Source: Bacillus sp. FJAT-50079
GTDB lineage: Bacteria; Bacillota; Bacilli; Bacillales; Bacillaceae_C
Assembly: GCF_018343515.1 (NCBI RefSeq)
Contig: NZ_JAGYPD010000001.1
Span: 496,001-560,000 of the forward strand
Length of the DNA: 64,000 bases
Direction: 5' to 3'
A program made the translations under genes and the position numbers. The notes under the pieces are model-generated. The model was not told where the DNA came from. It did not search any database and was given only the letters and a program-made list of their open reading frames with translations. Positions 25,095 to 35,824 of the stretch are shown here, one piece after another (positions within the stretch are counted from its first letter, which is position 1; every line of letters starts with the position of its first letter).

Positions 25095-26111
25095 ATGATA
25101 CTAGGATTAACAATTATCTTAATACTTGTTTTATTCTTACCATTTACAGTAAAGATTGTAGAGCACAATTTAGAAGTATTTTTATTCATAATGGGAATCG
25201 CCGCTGCAATCATTAGCCAAGTGCTGGATGGCCCTTTATTTATGAAATCCTTGCTTGACCCTATACATATTACTTTAGCTGTGCTTATCGCTGGTTTGTT
25301 ATTTAAATGGCTTCAAGTCCCTTTGGAAAAAGGTATTCTCGGAATGAGCAAAGCAATGCCGTTCCGGTTATTTTTAGCACTCGTTGTCATTATTTTAGGG
25401 CTGATTTCAAGTGTGATTACAGCAATCATCGCTGCGATTGTCCTCGTTGTTGTTGTTAGTGTTTTACGACTTGATCGTCAATCGGAAATTCGTCTTGTTA
25501 TTTTAGCATGTTTTTCGATTGGTCTCGGCGCTGCCCTTACACCGATTGGAGAACCATTATCAACGATTGCGGTTAGTAAGCTGAATGCGGACTTTTTCTA
25601 TTTATTGCGATTGATCGGTCCTGACGTCATTCCTGCTGTCTTGGCCTTCGGTATACTTGCTGCGATTTTGGTTAAACCAAAACAAGATACAGATGGATTG
25701 TCCGCAAGTCTGAACGGAGAAAGTTATGGGGAAATCCTTATTCGTTCCCTTAAAGTATATCTCTTTGTAATGGCACTAACCCTTCTAGGTGCAGGGTTTG
25801 AGCCTTTCATTGAACAATATTTACTCGGTCTTAGCCCGCTTATCCTTTACTGGATTAATATGATTTCAGCGGTACTTGATAACGCGACACTTGCCGCAGC
25901 CGAAATTAGTCCAAGGATGGATGCACCAACAATTAAGGCGATCCTACTCGGTCTTCTAATTAGTGGTGGTATGCTTATCCCAGGAAATATTCCGAACATC
26001 ATTGCAGCAGGTAAGCTGAATATTACAAGCCGTGAATGGGCACGTTTCGGTGTTCCTGTTGGTTTAATTGCTATGGTTGTTTATTTCATTATTATTTTAA
26101 TTTTCGGTTAA
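25095..26111 (+). CDS. DUF1646-family membrane protein (putative cation transporter)
   Basis: 338 residues, roughly ten membrane segments. The GAALTPIGEPLSTIAVSKL segment (near residue 150) and DNATLAAAEISPRM with IPGNIPNIIAAG near the C-terminus are features of the ion-transporter superfamily fold to which DUF1646 belongs, with paired Asn/Thr/Pro re-entrant loops. Substrate unknown. AAAAGGGAAG precedes the start. Confidence 0.75.
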   Translation: MILGLTIILILVLFLPFTVKIVEHNLEVFLFIMGIAAAIISQVLDGPLFMKSLLDPIHITLAVLIAGLLFKWLQVPLEKGILGMSKAMPFRLFLALVVIILGLISSVITAIIAAIVLVVVVSVLRLDRQSEIRLVILACFSIGLGAALTPIGEPLSTIAVSKLNADFFYLLRLIGPDVIPAVLAFGILAAILVKPKQDTDGLSASLNGESYGEILIRSLKVYLFVMALTLLGAGFEPFIEQYLLGLSPLILYWINMISAVLDNATLAAAEISPRMDAPTIKAILLGLLISGGMLIPGNIPNIIAAGKLNITSREWARFGVPVGLIAMVVYFIIILIFG

Positions 26112-26116
26112 GTAAA

Positions 26117-26150
26117 AAGAAGCTAACTCCATATCCCGAGTTAGCTTCTT
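26117..26150. terminator. Bidirectional terminator between convergent genes
   Basis: AAGAAGCTAACTC pairs with GAGTTAGCTTCTT; T-runs follow in both directions. Confidence 0.88.
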
Positions 26151-26157
26151 GTTTTTA

Positions 26158-27054
26158 CTACTTAAATAAATTGGCTATCGAATCAATTAAATTTTGAAAA
26201 AAACTTTTTACTTTATCCCAAAATCCTTCATTCCCGATGACATTTTCTAACTTCTTGGAAATATCCTTCGTTATATCCTCAAGCTGCTGCTTCACATTAT
26301 CGAAATTAATATTAAGGGAACGCATTTTGTCAAATAGGTCGATGAGCAGCTGGCGGTCTGCTTCACTTAATTCGATATTTAGCTTACTCAATTGCTCTTT
26401 TACAATTTGTTCGACATCTTCCCTTGTTGCTGGATTTTGCTCGGCAATCATCTTTTTAATTTCGGTTAATAGCTCTCCGACCTTCTCACTATCAAGCCCT
26501 TCTTTTTCGGCGAGTTTTGTAGCGAGGTCGAGCTCTTCATTCGCTACTTCCATTCGATCCTTATCGAGCGTTTCCCCTTTGCTTTCAAACGCTTTGTAAA
26601 TACCGACAAGCGCAGAATGACCACTTACTTTTACCGGTGATGCCACTTCCACATTCGCATTTTCGATTCCTGCGGTTAATAAAGCATTCGCATACATTTC
26701 TTCCGTTACATCCGTAATATTATCTGGAGTAACCCTTTTAACGACAAGACCATTTCCCTTTTCCTTCAATGTAATTTTCGCAGAAGAAAACATTCGCGAA
26801 TTCGGATTTCCATCAATTAATCGTGCTAAATCTTGAGCTGTAACGATGATTTCCTCCACATTTGCAGGATCTGTTATTTTGAGGGATTTCCTCACCTCAT
26901 CTTTTTGTTCATCCGTCAATGTTTCCCCATACACAACAATTGGCAAGCCAAATTTTTCATCAATACTATCTTCCGCTGCCGCTTGTCCAACTGCTTGAAA
27001 TAGAAACCCAAACATGAAAACAATAAGCAAAAGCTTTTTCCCCATTCGTCTCAT
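26158..27054 (-). CDS. Secreted DUF1002 protein
   Basis: 298 residues with a signal peptide (KKLLLIVFMFGFLFQAVG, then AAAE). The mature part has the DUF1002 features YGETLTDEQKDEVRKSL and the paired helices near residues 110-165 (TDVTEEMYANALLTAGI, VSGHSALVGIYKAF), then a long charged helical C-terminal half. Function unknown in the family. It sits 15 bases after a YlbL-type protease gene and is almost certainly co-transcribed with it; whether it is a substrate or partner of that membrane protease is open. Confidence 0.82.
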   Translation of the reverse strand: MRRMGKKLLLIVFMFGFLFQAVGQAAAEDSIDEKFGLPIVVYGETLTDEQKDEVRKSLKITDPANVEEIIVTAQDLARLIDGNPNSRMFSSAKITLKEKGNGLVVKRVTPDNITDVTEEMYANALLTAGIENANVEVASPVKVSGHSALVGIYKAFESKGETLDKDRMEVANEELDLATKLAEKEGLDSEKVGELLTEIKKMIAEQNPATREDVEQIVKEQLSKLNIELSEADRQLLIDLFDKMRSLNINFDNVKQQLEDITKDISKKLENVIGNEGFWDKVKSFFQNLIDSIANLFK

Positions 27055-27069
27055 CTTTTATTTCCCCCT

Positions 27070-28113
27070 CTATGTTGTTTCTTTTGGCGGCAAGTCACGT
27101 AAGTAATCAATCGCTTCCTGCAATGTTTTTACTGGGACGATCGTTACTGAGTATCCTTGCTTTTGTGCCTCATCAAGCACATCTTTTTCGTTAGAATCAT
27201 TTGCGTGTATATCCTTTGGGCAGAAGAAAATATCGATCCCCGCCTTGTGGACAGCGGTAATCTTCTCACGGATCCCGCCAATTTGACCAACATTTCCATC
27301 CATATCAATCGTACCCGTACCCGCTATTTCATACCCTTTTGTTAAATCACCTGTCGTTGCTTGATTATAAATTTCTAATGAAAACATCAATCCAGCAGAA
27401 GGCCCGCCAATATCCTTTGCATTAATTTCTACGTTTCTTGAAGCATGAAGTTTCACTTGATCTTCTGGAACGATGCCGACTCCTGCTTTATTCACTCCAT
27501 TTTTTAATGAAATAAGTTCGATTTTCTCAGTCTGTTCAATCCCATCCCTAGTGAACGTAAGCTCCACCGTATCCCCTATCTCTTTATTTGCTAAATAGTG
27601 TAGAAAATCATCCGATTTTTTAACAGGTGTCCCATCCACCTGCCAAATGATATCTCCAACTTTCATTCTCCCCTTCGCATCGGACGATTCGTGTATACTA
27701 CTAACGAAAATCCCAGCTGGAATAATTTCTACATCTTCGCCAGCCGCTTGAAGCCCCGCAGCAAGTGCATTCTGCTGAGATGAAATCATCATATGCTCGA
27801 GCATTTTACTGTATTCCTCGTCTGTTAAATCACCCCGTACTTCTTTTACTTTACGCAAGTCTGTATGGGGTGCAACGAGTCCATAAGTTAAATAATAAAT
27901 ATTACTCGCCTTAAGTGACATAACCGTTGTTAAATATAAATGACCAGCCGCCGTTTTTTCACCGTCTTCCACGGTTACTTTTGATTGTAGCTCCTCTACG
28001 GATCCAGGCTGAAAAAGATAGTAAGGAGTTGGAATAAAGAAAGCAATAATACAAATGACGAGCAATCCACTTAATATTTTTTTTCGTATCTGTTTGGAGG
28101 AACCTGAGTTCAT
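27070..28113 (-). CDS. YlbL/SepM-type membrane-anchored PDZ Lon-like serine protease
   Basis: 347 residues: one transmembrane helix at about 10-30, a PDZ domain about 130-205 (AGIFVSSIHESSDAKGRMKVGD in two parts, DIIWQVDGTPV) and a C-terminal Lon-type proteolytic domain with catalytic Ser in DIGGPSAGLMFSLEIY and Lys in IGGIREKITAVHKAG. The active site faces outside. B. subtilis YlbL is normally next to coaD; here the neighbours are a DUF1002 gene and guaD-like gene, so this may be a second copy. Confidence 0.85.
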   Translation of the reverse strand: MNSGSSKQIRKKILSGLLVICIIAFFIPTPYYLFQPGSVEELQSKVTVEDGEKTAAGHLYLTTVMSLKASNIYYLTYGLVAPHTDLRKVKEVRGDLTDEEYSKMLEHMMISSQQNALAAGLQAAGEDVEIIPAGIFVSSIHESSDAKGRMKVGDIIWQVDGTPVKKSDDFLHYLANKEIGDTVELTFTRDGIEQTEKIELISLKNGVNKAGVGIVPEDQVKLHASRNVEINAKDIGGPSAGLMFSLEIYNQATTGDLTKGYEIAGTGTIDMDGNVGQIGGIREKITAVHKAGIDIFFCPKDIHANDSNEKDVLDEAQKQGYSVTIVPVKTLQEAIDYLRDLPPKETT

Positions 28114-28198
28114 TTTGTGATCCTTTCTTGTCGCTCATGATTATAGACGTATTTTACCATTATTTTGTCTACATTTTCGCAAAATATTTTTAAAATAA

Positions 28199-28242
28199 AA
28201 AAGCCAATGATTGTCCGTATAGAAACAACCATTGACCTTTAC
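28199..28242 (-). terminator. Terminator of the guaD-like gene
   Basis: Imperfect stem of AAAGGTCAATGGTTGT and ACAATCATTGGCTTTT on the minus strand, ending in a T-run. Confidence 0.7.
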
Positions 28243-28245
28243 ATT

Positions 28246-28692
28246 CTATTCTTTCCACATATCCATCGGATTTTCCATCGGATCTTCGAGTGGCATTTGG
28301 ATCATTTCTACATTCCGTTGTTCTTTTGGCAATGCAAGTTCTTCATAAATCATTGCAGATTTTCCAAGACCGACTGCTTTTGCCTCTTCAACCGCTGCAC
28401 AATAATATACTTTTTCAATTCCTGAAAAATAGATCGCCGTCATACACATTGGACATGGCTCTCCACTTGCATACAATGTGTAGCCTTGCAGGTTATCTAT
28501 CTCATGTTTTTCCTGAGCCCTGCGAATGGCTAGTAGCTCAGCATGTCCACTTACATCATGTTTCAGATGGAGCTCGTTCACACCTTCAGCAACAATCTCG
28601 CCATTTTTGACAAGTACAGCGCCAAATGGCTGTCCACCTTCTTTGACATTGTTGACAGCCAATTCAACGGCTCTTTTCATAAAAACATCCAT
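28246..28692 (-). CDS. guaD: Guanine deaminase-like cytidine/deoxycytidylate deaminase family protein
   Basis: 148 residues with the zinc site of nucleobase deaminases: GHAELLAIRRAQ (zinc His and proton-shuttle Glu near residue 52) and GEPCPMCMTAIY (two zinc Cys near residues 79-82). GGQPFGAVLVKNG near the start and C-terminal MDMWKE fit B. subtilis GuaD, which turns guanine into xanthine. tRNA adenosine deaminase TadA is related but has a different C-terminus. It follows purC by 21 bases on the same strand. Confidence 0.78.
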   Translation of the reverse strand: MDVFMKRAVELAVNNVKEGGQPFGAVLVKNGEIVAEGVNELHLKHDVSGHAELLAIRRAQEKHEIDNLQGYTLYASGEPCPMCMTAIYFSGIEKVYYCAAVEEAKAVGLGKSAMIYEELALPKEQRNVEMIQMPLEDPMENPMDMWKE

Positions 28693-28713
28693 ACAAACCC
28701 CTCCTGAAATAAT

Positions 28714-29397
28714 TTAAGAAACGATGAGCTTCTCTAATTCAAGCGGTTCAATATAAACCCCGTCTTTATACGCTCTCATATTTCCGCCAGAAATTTCATC
28801 GATGAGCATCACTTCGCCCTTTTCTCCGATTCGGCCAAACTCAAGCTTAATATCGTAAAGTTCGATTCCTTTTTTCGCAAGCTCTATCTTGACCACTTCA
28901 CTAACTGTTAATGTTAATTGTTTCATTTCTTCATATTCTTTAAGCGTTAAAATCCCAAGCATGTCCAAACCATCCGCGCTAATTGGCGGATCATTGCGCT
29001 CATCATCTTTAAGCGTCACTTCAACGAACCCATCTAAGCTTTGGCCTTCTTTTGCATACATTCCATATCTGCGCAAGAAACTTCCAACTGCTCGATAACG
29101 GCAAATTACTTCTAGTCCATTCCCAAACATAGTCGCGGGTTTGACAATCATTTCAGCATTTTCTACATTTGCGTCAATATAATGGGTAGGAATCCCTTTA
29201 TCCCGTAAAATTTCAAAGAAATACTTTGTTAAACGAAGACCCGCTTGACCAGCACCTTCAATTTGTAAACCAACTTGGTTCGCGCCCGGATCAAAAACAC
29301 CATCTTCGCCTGTTACATCATCTTTAAACTTTAATAAAATATTTCCATCTGCCAATGAGTAAACATCTTTTGTTTTACCTTGATAAATTAATTTCAT
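28714..29397 (-). CDS. purC: SAICAR synthetase PurC outside the pur operon
   Basis: Makes SAICAR from CAIR, aspartate and ATP. The 227-residue protein has IYQGKTKDVYSL at the start, the CRYRAVGSFLRRYG block near residue 95, DERNDPPIS and DIKLEFGR...LIDEISGGNMR near the end, all PurC motifs. In Bacillus purC normally lies inside purEKBCSQLFMNHD; here it stands with a guanine deaminase and no other pur gene. ETGEDGVFDPGAN-type wording (GEDGVFDPGAN) differs from the usual Bacillus PurC, so this is probably a divergent second copy. Confidence 0.85.
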   Translation of the reverse strand: MKLIYQGKTKDVYSLADGNILLKFKDDVTGEDGVFDPGANQVGLQIEGAGQAGLRLTKYFFEILRDKGIPTHYIDANVENAEMIVKPATMFGNGLEVICRYRAVGSFLRRYGMYAKEGQSLDGFVEVTLKDDERNDPPISADGLDMLGILTLKEYEEMKQLTLTVSEVVKIELAKKGIELYDIKLEFGRIGEKGEVMLIDEISGGNMRAYKDGVYIEPLELEKLIVS

Positions 29398-29523
29398 AGT
29401 TGTTTTCCCTTCTCCTATGCGGAAATATGAACATATAATTAAATTATAACAAATAAATCAGCTTATATCTGATAGAATAACAAAAAGAACGTGATGTTGA
29501 AAAGGGAGAAAGGAAGATTATTG

Positions 29524-30666
29524 ATGGATGCAGATTCACATAGACAGAAAGTGTTCTCTACCTTCGAACACCTCCATGCCCATCCCGAATTAAGTTGGGA
29601 GGAAGTAAAAACAACGGAGTTTATAAAGAAGCAGCTCGAAGCGAGTGGCTGTCGCGTGCAAACTTTTTCAGACTGTACCGGAGTGATCGGCGATTTTGGA
29701 AAAGCTTCTGATGACGTTCCAGTCATTGGAATACGCGCGGATATGGATGCACTATGGCAAGAGGTCGATGGCAAACTCCAAGCAAATCATTCTTGCGGAC
29801 ATGATGCCCATATGTCGATTGTACTTGGTGTATTATGGAAACTTGCGGCAATGCCAGATCTTCACAATCAAATTGCGGTTCGTTTTATTTTTCAGCCTGC
29901 AGAAGAAGTTGGAACCGGCGCTTTAAAATTAATTGATCACGGAGTTGTTGATGAACTTGATTATTTATTTGGCATACATTTGCGCCCAAAAGAAGAAACA
30001 CCAAATGGGTATGCGACGCCTGCGATTATCCATGGTGCAACCTATGCGATTGAATGTGAAATTCTTGGCGATGACGCTCATGGGGCAAGACCTCATTTAA
30101 CGAGCAACGCGATCAATATTGGGACACATATCGTTAATGCGTTAAATACGATTCATTTAGACCCAACTGTTCCACATTCTGTAAAAGTAACGAAGTTTCA
30201 TTCAGGTGGGAAAAACACGAATATTATTCCGGGCCAAGCCTCGCTTGCAATTGACTTACGTGCACAAACGAATAAGCATATGAATTTGCTTAAGGAAAAA
30301 GTGTATGATGTACTCACATCAACAGAACAGCTATTTGAATCAAAGATTGTTATTACAAATGATTATGGCATTCCTGCTGCCGAAGTGAATCCGATCGCTG
30401 AAATGATTTGTAAACAAGCGATTGAACATGCGATCGGCAAAGAGTATGCAATGCCTCCTCTGATTACTCCAGGCGGTGACGACTTTCATTTTTACACCAT
30501 TAAACACCCAACATTAAAAGCGTCCATGATCGGATTAGGTTGTGACTTGCAGCCAGGGCTTCATCATCCGAATATGAGCTTTGACAAAGAAGCGCTTTTG
30601 CACGGAATTGATATTTTAACAGAGATGATTTTATTGGCGAGTCGGAATAAAAAAGTGAAAAACTAA
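29524..30666 (+). CDS. M20-family amidohydrolase (AmhX-like)
   Basis: Zn peptidase or N-acyl amino acid hydrolase. Metal residues: IRADMDALWQ, NHSCGHDAHM, PAEEVGTGA, and the late H in GLHHPNMSFD. A lid domain lies about 175-285 (DDAHGARPHLTSNAINI). The length of 380 residues is usual for AmhX/HipO-type enzymes. Start ATG 29524 follows AAAGGAAG. It stands between divergent purC and the next M20 gene. Exact substrate unknown. Confidence 0.82.
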   Translation: MDADSHRQKVFSTFEHLHAHPELSWEEVKTTEFIKKQLEASGCRVQTFSDCTGVIGDFGKASDDVPVIGIRADMDALWQEVDGKLQANHSCGHDAHMSIVLGVLWKLAAMPDLHNQIAVRFIFQPAEEVGTGALKLIDHGVVDELDYLFGIHLRPKEETPNGYATPAIIHGATYAIECEILGDDAHGARPHLTSNAINIGTHIVNALNTIHLDPTVPHSVKVTKFHSGGKNTNIIPGQASLAIDLRAQTNKHMNLLKEKVYDVLTSTEQLFESKIVITNDYGIPAAEVNPIAEMICKQAIEHAIGKEYAMPPLITPGGDDFHFYTIKHPTLKASMIGLGCDLQPGLHHPNMSFDKEALLHGIDILTEMILLASRNKKVKN

Positions 30667-30690
30667 GGAAGGACTTTTCCTTCTTTTTTT
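30664..30690 (+). terminator. Terminator after the AmhX-like gene
   Basis: AAGGAAGG / CCTTC short hairpin with a long T-run. Confidence 0.6.
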
Positions 30691-30763
30691 ATTTTAAAAA
30701 TTCATGGAAATTGTCGAATTCTGTTATACTCAATTGTGAATGTTACTGAAAGGAGGAAGTAAA

Positions 30764-32020
30764 TTGATTTTTCAAGAACAATTTGAAGCAATTAAAGAAA
30801 TCGGGACATCGATCTTTAATCATCCGGAACTTGGGTATAAAGAGAGAAAGACGAAAAAAACAGTGATTGATTTTCTGAAAAGTGTGAACCCAACGATCGA
30901 ATTCGAGGAATTCAGTACGACAGGGATAAAAACGACGTTAGGTAGCGGAAAAGATTTGACGATTGCCTTTATCGCTGAGCTCGATGCTGTATATGCTCCA
31001 ACACATTGGCGGGCTGATAAGGACACAGGTGCAGCCCATAATTGCGGGCATTATACACAAGTAGCAATTGCACTTGCGCTTTACAATTATTATTACAAAA
31101 CGGCTACGTACAAACATTTCGATTTTAATCTTGTGTTTATTTTTATTCCCGCTGAGGAATATTTGGACCTAGCCTATCGCGAACAATTAATCGAGGAAAA
31201 GAAAATTTCCTATTTTGGTGGTAAGCCCGAGGCAATGAAGCTCGGAATTTTTGATGACATCGACATCGGCGTATGTGTCCATGCAATGGGAGGAGAATTT
31301 CCTGAACGAACAATCGAAACGAACTGTGATTTAGCTGGGTTTTTATATAAAAAATACACATTTCATGGAAAAGCCACACATGCGGGCTTTGATCCCTTCT
31401 CCTCAGTGAATGCTTACAGCATGTCGACACTATTTAATGTTGCCTTAGGACTTTCACGCCAGCAATTAAAAGATGATGAGATGGTTCGTATTAATCCAAT
31501 TGTGATGGAATCAGACATGTCAACGAATGTAATTCCAAATCAAATTACTGTTGGCTCGGACTTAAGGACGAAAACCGTTGATTATATGAAGGAAGCAGCG
31601 AAAAAGATGGATGCAGCTGCAACTGGAAGTGCGATTGCCCTGCAAGGGGACGTAACGACTCAAACACAAATGGGGTATCTTCCTTTTGTACAAGATCGCT
31701 ATTTAAATGAATTTGTCATCGAAGCTTTTCAACAAAATGAAGAAATTCCAAAGTTCCGCAATGAACATGCCATTAGTGCTGCTGGTGATATTGGTGACCT
31801 CAGCTTTATGATTCCATGTATACAAATTGGATATAGTGGGTTTAGTGGAACGATTCATGGGGATGATTTTAAAGACATTGATCCTTCCTTTATTTATGAA
31901 GGATTCCCTCGATTTTTGTCAGAAGTATTTGAACAAATGAACGGGCGGATCGATCGTTCGAAACTTTATAAACGAACATATAAGGAATACGAACAATTGA
32001 TTCAATCGATTATGGAATAG
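30764..32020 (+). CDS. M20-family peptidase of the aminobenzoyl-glutamate hydrolase-like group
   Basis: 418 residues. Metal site pieces: FIAELDAVYAPTH, AHNCGHYTQV, FIPAEEYLDL; dimerisation/lid region FHGKATHAGFDPFSSVNAY near residue 200. Long inserts distinguish it from the AmhX-like enzyme upstream. The start is TTG 30764 behind AAAGGAGG. Two DUF3100-type membrane proteins follow in the same operon, which suggests import of an N-acylated amino acid or peptide conjugate that this enzyme opens. That is inference from context. Confidence 0.75.
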   Translation: MIFQEQFEAIKEIGTSIFNHPELGYKERKTKKTVIDFLKSVNPTIEFEEFSTTGIKTTLGSGKDLTIAFIAELDAVYAPTHWRADKDTGAAHNCGHYTQVAIALALYNYYYKTATYKHFDFNLVFIFIPAEEYLDLAYREQLIEEKKISYFGGKPEAMKLGIFDDIDIGVCVHAMGGEFPERTIETNCDLAGFLYKKYTFHGKATHAGFDPFSSVNAYSMSTLFNVALGLSRQQLKDDEMVRINPIVMESDMSTNVIPNQITVGSDLRTKTVDYMKEAAKKMDAAATGSAIALQGDVTTQTQMGYLPFVQDRYLNEFVIEAFQQNEEIPKFRNEHAISAAGDIGDLSFMIPCIQIGYSGFSGTIHGDDFKDIDPSFIYEGFPRFLSEVFEQMNGRIDRSKLYKRTYKEYEQLIQSIME

Positions 32021-32046
32021 ATTTCACCGATAAAAGGAGCGGAAAG

Positions 32047-32835
32047 ATGAAAGCAAACTTTCTCTATTTACTTATTTTTTCATTGATTATTATTACCATT
32101 TCTGAATTAATTGGGTTCCAGCTCATTACGATTGGCGCAGTGAATATCGGTTTATTGCCGCTCGTATTCGCCATTCTCATTACAATGATTCTGAGCTTCC
32201 AGATTTTTCGAAAAGGGATAATGAAAAAGGTGTTTAGCAAAGCGAATATTAATTTTTCCAATAAATATTTACTATTCATTATGCTGCCGTTAATGGCAAG
32301 ATACGGAGCAAACGTCGCACCACATATTAAGGAAATTTTAGAAATTGGTTGGGTGTTTATTTTCCAAGAACTTGGTAATTTAGGAACCGTCTTGCTTGGG
32401 CTTCCAGCGGCGATCATCATCGGATTAAAACGTGAAGCGATCGGTGCAACGCTCGGAATCGGGCGCGAAGGTGAACTGGCGTATATTTCCGAAAAATATA
32501 CGCTTGATTCCGACGAAGGAAGAGGCGTACTTTCCTTGTATATTATCGGCACATTGTTTGGAGCGATATTCTTTAGTGTATTTGCACCGTTACTTCTTGA
32601 TGTTGGCTTCCGCGTTGAAGCATTAGCGATGGCTTCAGGTGTTGGTTCGGCAAGCATGATGACCGCTGCATCTTCAACATTAGTTGCCCGAATGCCTGAA
32701 TTGGAAAGCACGATCCTTGCCTATGCATCAGCAAGTCAGTTGTTAACGAGCTTTCTTGGGACGTTCACAATGGTCTTTTTAGCTGTCCCACTTCAACGCT
32801 TTATGTATAACTTAATGGTTCGAGGTGAAAAGTAA
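32047..32835 (+). CDS. DUF3100-type membrane protein
   Basis: 262 residues with about seven hydrophobic segments. PLMARYGANVAPHIKEIL near residue 80 and ATLGIGREGELAYISEKYT near 140 look like the DUF3100 core, and VGSASMMTAASSTLVARMPE near 200 is a Gly/Ser/Thr-rich segment typical of a transport path. Its stop overlaps the next start (TAATG), so the two products may form one transporter. Substrate unknown; the M20 gene upstream suggests an amino acid conjugate. Confidence 0.7.
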   Translation: MKANFLYLLIFSLIIITISELIGFQLITIGAVNIGLLPLVFAILITMILSFQIFRKGIMKKVFSKANINFSNKYLLFIMLPLMARYGANVAPHIKEILEIGWVFIFQELGNLGTVLLGLPAAIIIGLKREAIGATLGIGREGELAYISEKYTLDSDEGRGVLSLYIIGTLFGAIFFSVFAPLLLDVGFRVEALAMASGVGSASMMTAASSTLVARMPELESTILAYASASQLLTSFLGTFTMVFLAVPLQRFMYNLMVRGEK

Positions 32836-33320
32836 TGGAAAAAGGATTAAATAAATACGTAAAATATAGCCTCGTCTTATTGCTAAGTATTGGACTTATC
32901 TTGTTCACACAACAAATTAAATTATTTAAAAACCCTGAATCTACTCCGATTACATGGATGACGATGTACGGCTTAACATTGCTTTGGATCTTTTCAATGA
33001 TTGGGATTTTCATCTCCGAGCTCATGAAGAAAGTCCCTGTGAAAATCATTCAAAGCTTCCCAATTCTCGGATGGGTATCGGTCGTTTCTTTAATTTTTTG
33101 CTTGCTCTCCGATTCATTTGTAGAAGCGATTGGTGCGGTTGATTTCCTTTCAATCACAACGCCAATTCTAACATATGCTGGAATATCCGTAGCAGATCGC
33201 CTAGTAGATCTAAGGAAAATTTCTTGGAAAATTGCCATTGTCGCGATCTTTGTTTTCGCTGGCACTTACATTGGCAGTGCGATCATTGCGCAATTCGGGC
33301 TATATATTACCGGCAGTTAA
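32835..33320 (+). CDS. Membrane protein, partner of the DUF3100 gene
   Basis: 161 residues with four or five hydrophobic helices and no catalytic motif. Translation is probably coupled to the DUF3100 gene through the overlapping TAATG. Its end abuts that of the convergent gltC-like gene (2 bases between stops). I recognise no independent family; as the second half of a two-component transporter it would make sense. Confidence 0.65.
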   Translation: MEKGLNKYVKYSLVLLLSIGLILFTQQIKLFKNPESTPITWMTMYGLTLLWIFSMIGIFISELMKKVPVKIIQSFPILGWVSVVSLIFCLLSDSFVEAIGAVDFLSITTPILTYAGISVADRLVDLRKISWKIAIVAIFVFAGTYIGSAIIAQFGLYITGS

Positions 33321-33321
33321 C

Positions 33322-34224
33322 CTATTGATAGCCTGTTAATTGTCGGAAAAAGGTAATTAAAAATTCATAAAAAAGCCGTTCAGTTGGCAGCAATTCCCGA
33401 TCTTTTGGAACGATCATCCCGACAGTGCGAGTGACATTCGGTTCATGGATCGGGATTTTTACAGTTGCGCGGGGTAAACTATCGACAAGTGTTATTTCAG
33501 GAAGCAATGTTACACCAAGCCCGGCAGAAACAAGCCCTTTGATCGCATCGATATCTTTCCCTTCAAATGAAACAACAGGTTCAAATCCGTGTTGCCGACA
33601 TGCATCCCAAACAACATCTCGTAAAATGTATCCTTTTGGCGAAAGAATGAATGGGTCACCACGTAAATCATCCAATCGCAGGGATTTTTTTGTCGCAAGC
33701 GGGTGGTTAGAAGACAGTAAAGCATAGAGATTTTCCATAAAAAGGATCTCGCTTTTCACACGCCGTTCCTGCATTGGTACAGGACCTAATAAAGCAATAT
33801 CAATGTCACCTTTAATAACAGTATCAATTAAATTGCGATACGATTCTTGGTAAAGCTGAAATGTAACGTCGGGATGCTTTTTCCTAAATGCCGAAATAAC
33901 CGTTGGCAATATATGGGCGGCAAGGCTACTCGGGAAGCCAATTCTTACGACACCCTTCTCTGGGTCGAGGTATTGGTTAATTTCTCTTCTCGCTTGTTCG
34001 ATTACATCCATTGCTTGTTCCATCTTTTCTAAAAACATACGACCAATAGGGGTTAAGCGGATATTTCTTCCTTCCCTAATAAATAAATTTACACCGAGCT
34101 CAGCTTCAAGATTGACAATTTGCCGACTAACAGCAGATTGCGCTACATGTAATGCATCCGCTGCATCTGTCATATGCTCGCGCTTTGCTACTTCAATAAA
34201 ATATTGAATTTGTCTTAATTCCAA
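33322..34224 (-). CDS. gltC: LysR-family regulator, GltC-like
   Basis: 300 residues. N-terminal helix-turn-helix (MELRQIQYFIEVAKREHMT, HVAQSAVSRQIVNLEAELGV, then REGRNIRLTPIG) and effector domain from about residue 90 (YLDPEKGVVRIGFPSSLA). The text follows B. subtilis GltC closely (IALLGPVP, GLVSAGLGVTLLPE, late FYEFLITFF). GltC activates gltAB in response to 2-oxoglutarate and glutamate. Here the gene is divergent from gdhA and not from gltAB, so it may control glutamate dehydrogenase. An ATCTAA...TTAGAT dyad lies between them. Confidence 0.85.
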   Translation of the reverse strand: MELRQIQYFIEVAKREHMTDAADALHVAQSAVSRQIVNLEAELGVNLFIREGRNIRLTPIGRMFLEKMEQAMDVIEQARREINQYLDPEKGVVRIGFPSSLAAHILPTVISAFRKKHPDVTFQLYQESYRNLIDTVIKGDIDIALLGPVPMQERRVKSEILFMENLYALLSSNHPLATKKSLRLDDLRGDPFILSPKGYILRDVVWDACRQHGFEPVVSFEGKDIDAIKGLVSAGLGVTLLPEITLVDSLPRATVKIPIHEPNVTRTVGMIVPKDRELLPTERLFYEFLITFFRQLTGYQ

Positions 34225-34268
34225 AATATCACCCTTTTCTGGATCAATCTCATAGCGGCATGAATATT

Positions 34269-34292
34269 ATCTAACATCCATATTGTTTAGAT
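34269..34292. promoter_or_regulatory. LysR/GltC-type dyad between gltC and gdhA
   Basis: ATCTAA and TTAGAT separated by 12 bases, in the divergent promoter region, fits a LysR T-N11-A site. Confidence 0.55.
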
Positions 34293-34364
34293 TAATTGTA
34301 AAAGATAAAATATTTTATAACAAGTTATTTATGTCCGGTTGGTAATTTTTGTATAGAGCGTTGA

Positions 34365-35774
<1,410 letters not shown>

Positions 35775-35786
35775 TATGAAAAATAA

Positions 35787-35824
35787 AAAACGATTCTTTC
35801 CAAGTTGGAGAGAATCGTTTTTTA
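35787..35824. terminator. Bidirectional terminator gdhA / TauE-like gene
   Basis: AAACGATTCTTTCC pairs with GGAGAGAATCGTTT (near perfect); T-runs in both directions. Confidence 0.88.

Noticed and set aside
32064-32711. 215-codon minus-strand frame opposite the DUF3100 gene
   Set aside because: The plus-strand frame has membrane-protein character, a ribosome binding site and coupled operon context; the antisense frame has none of these.
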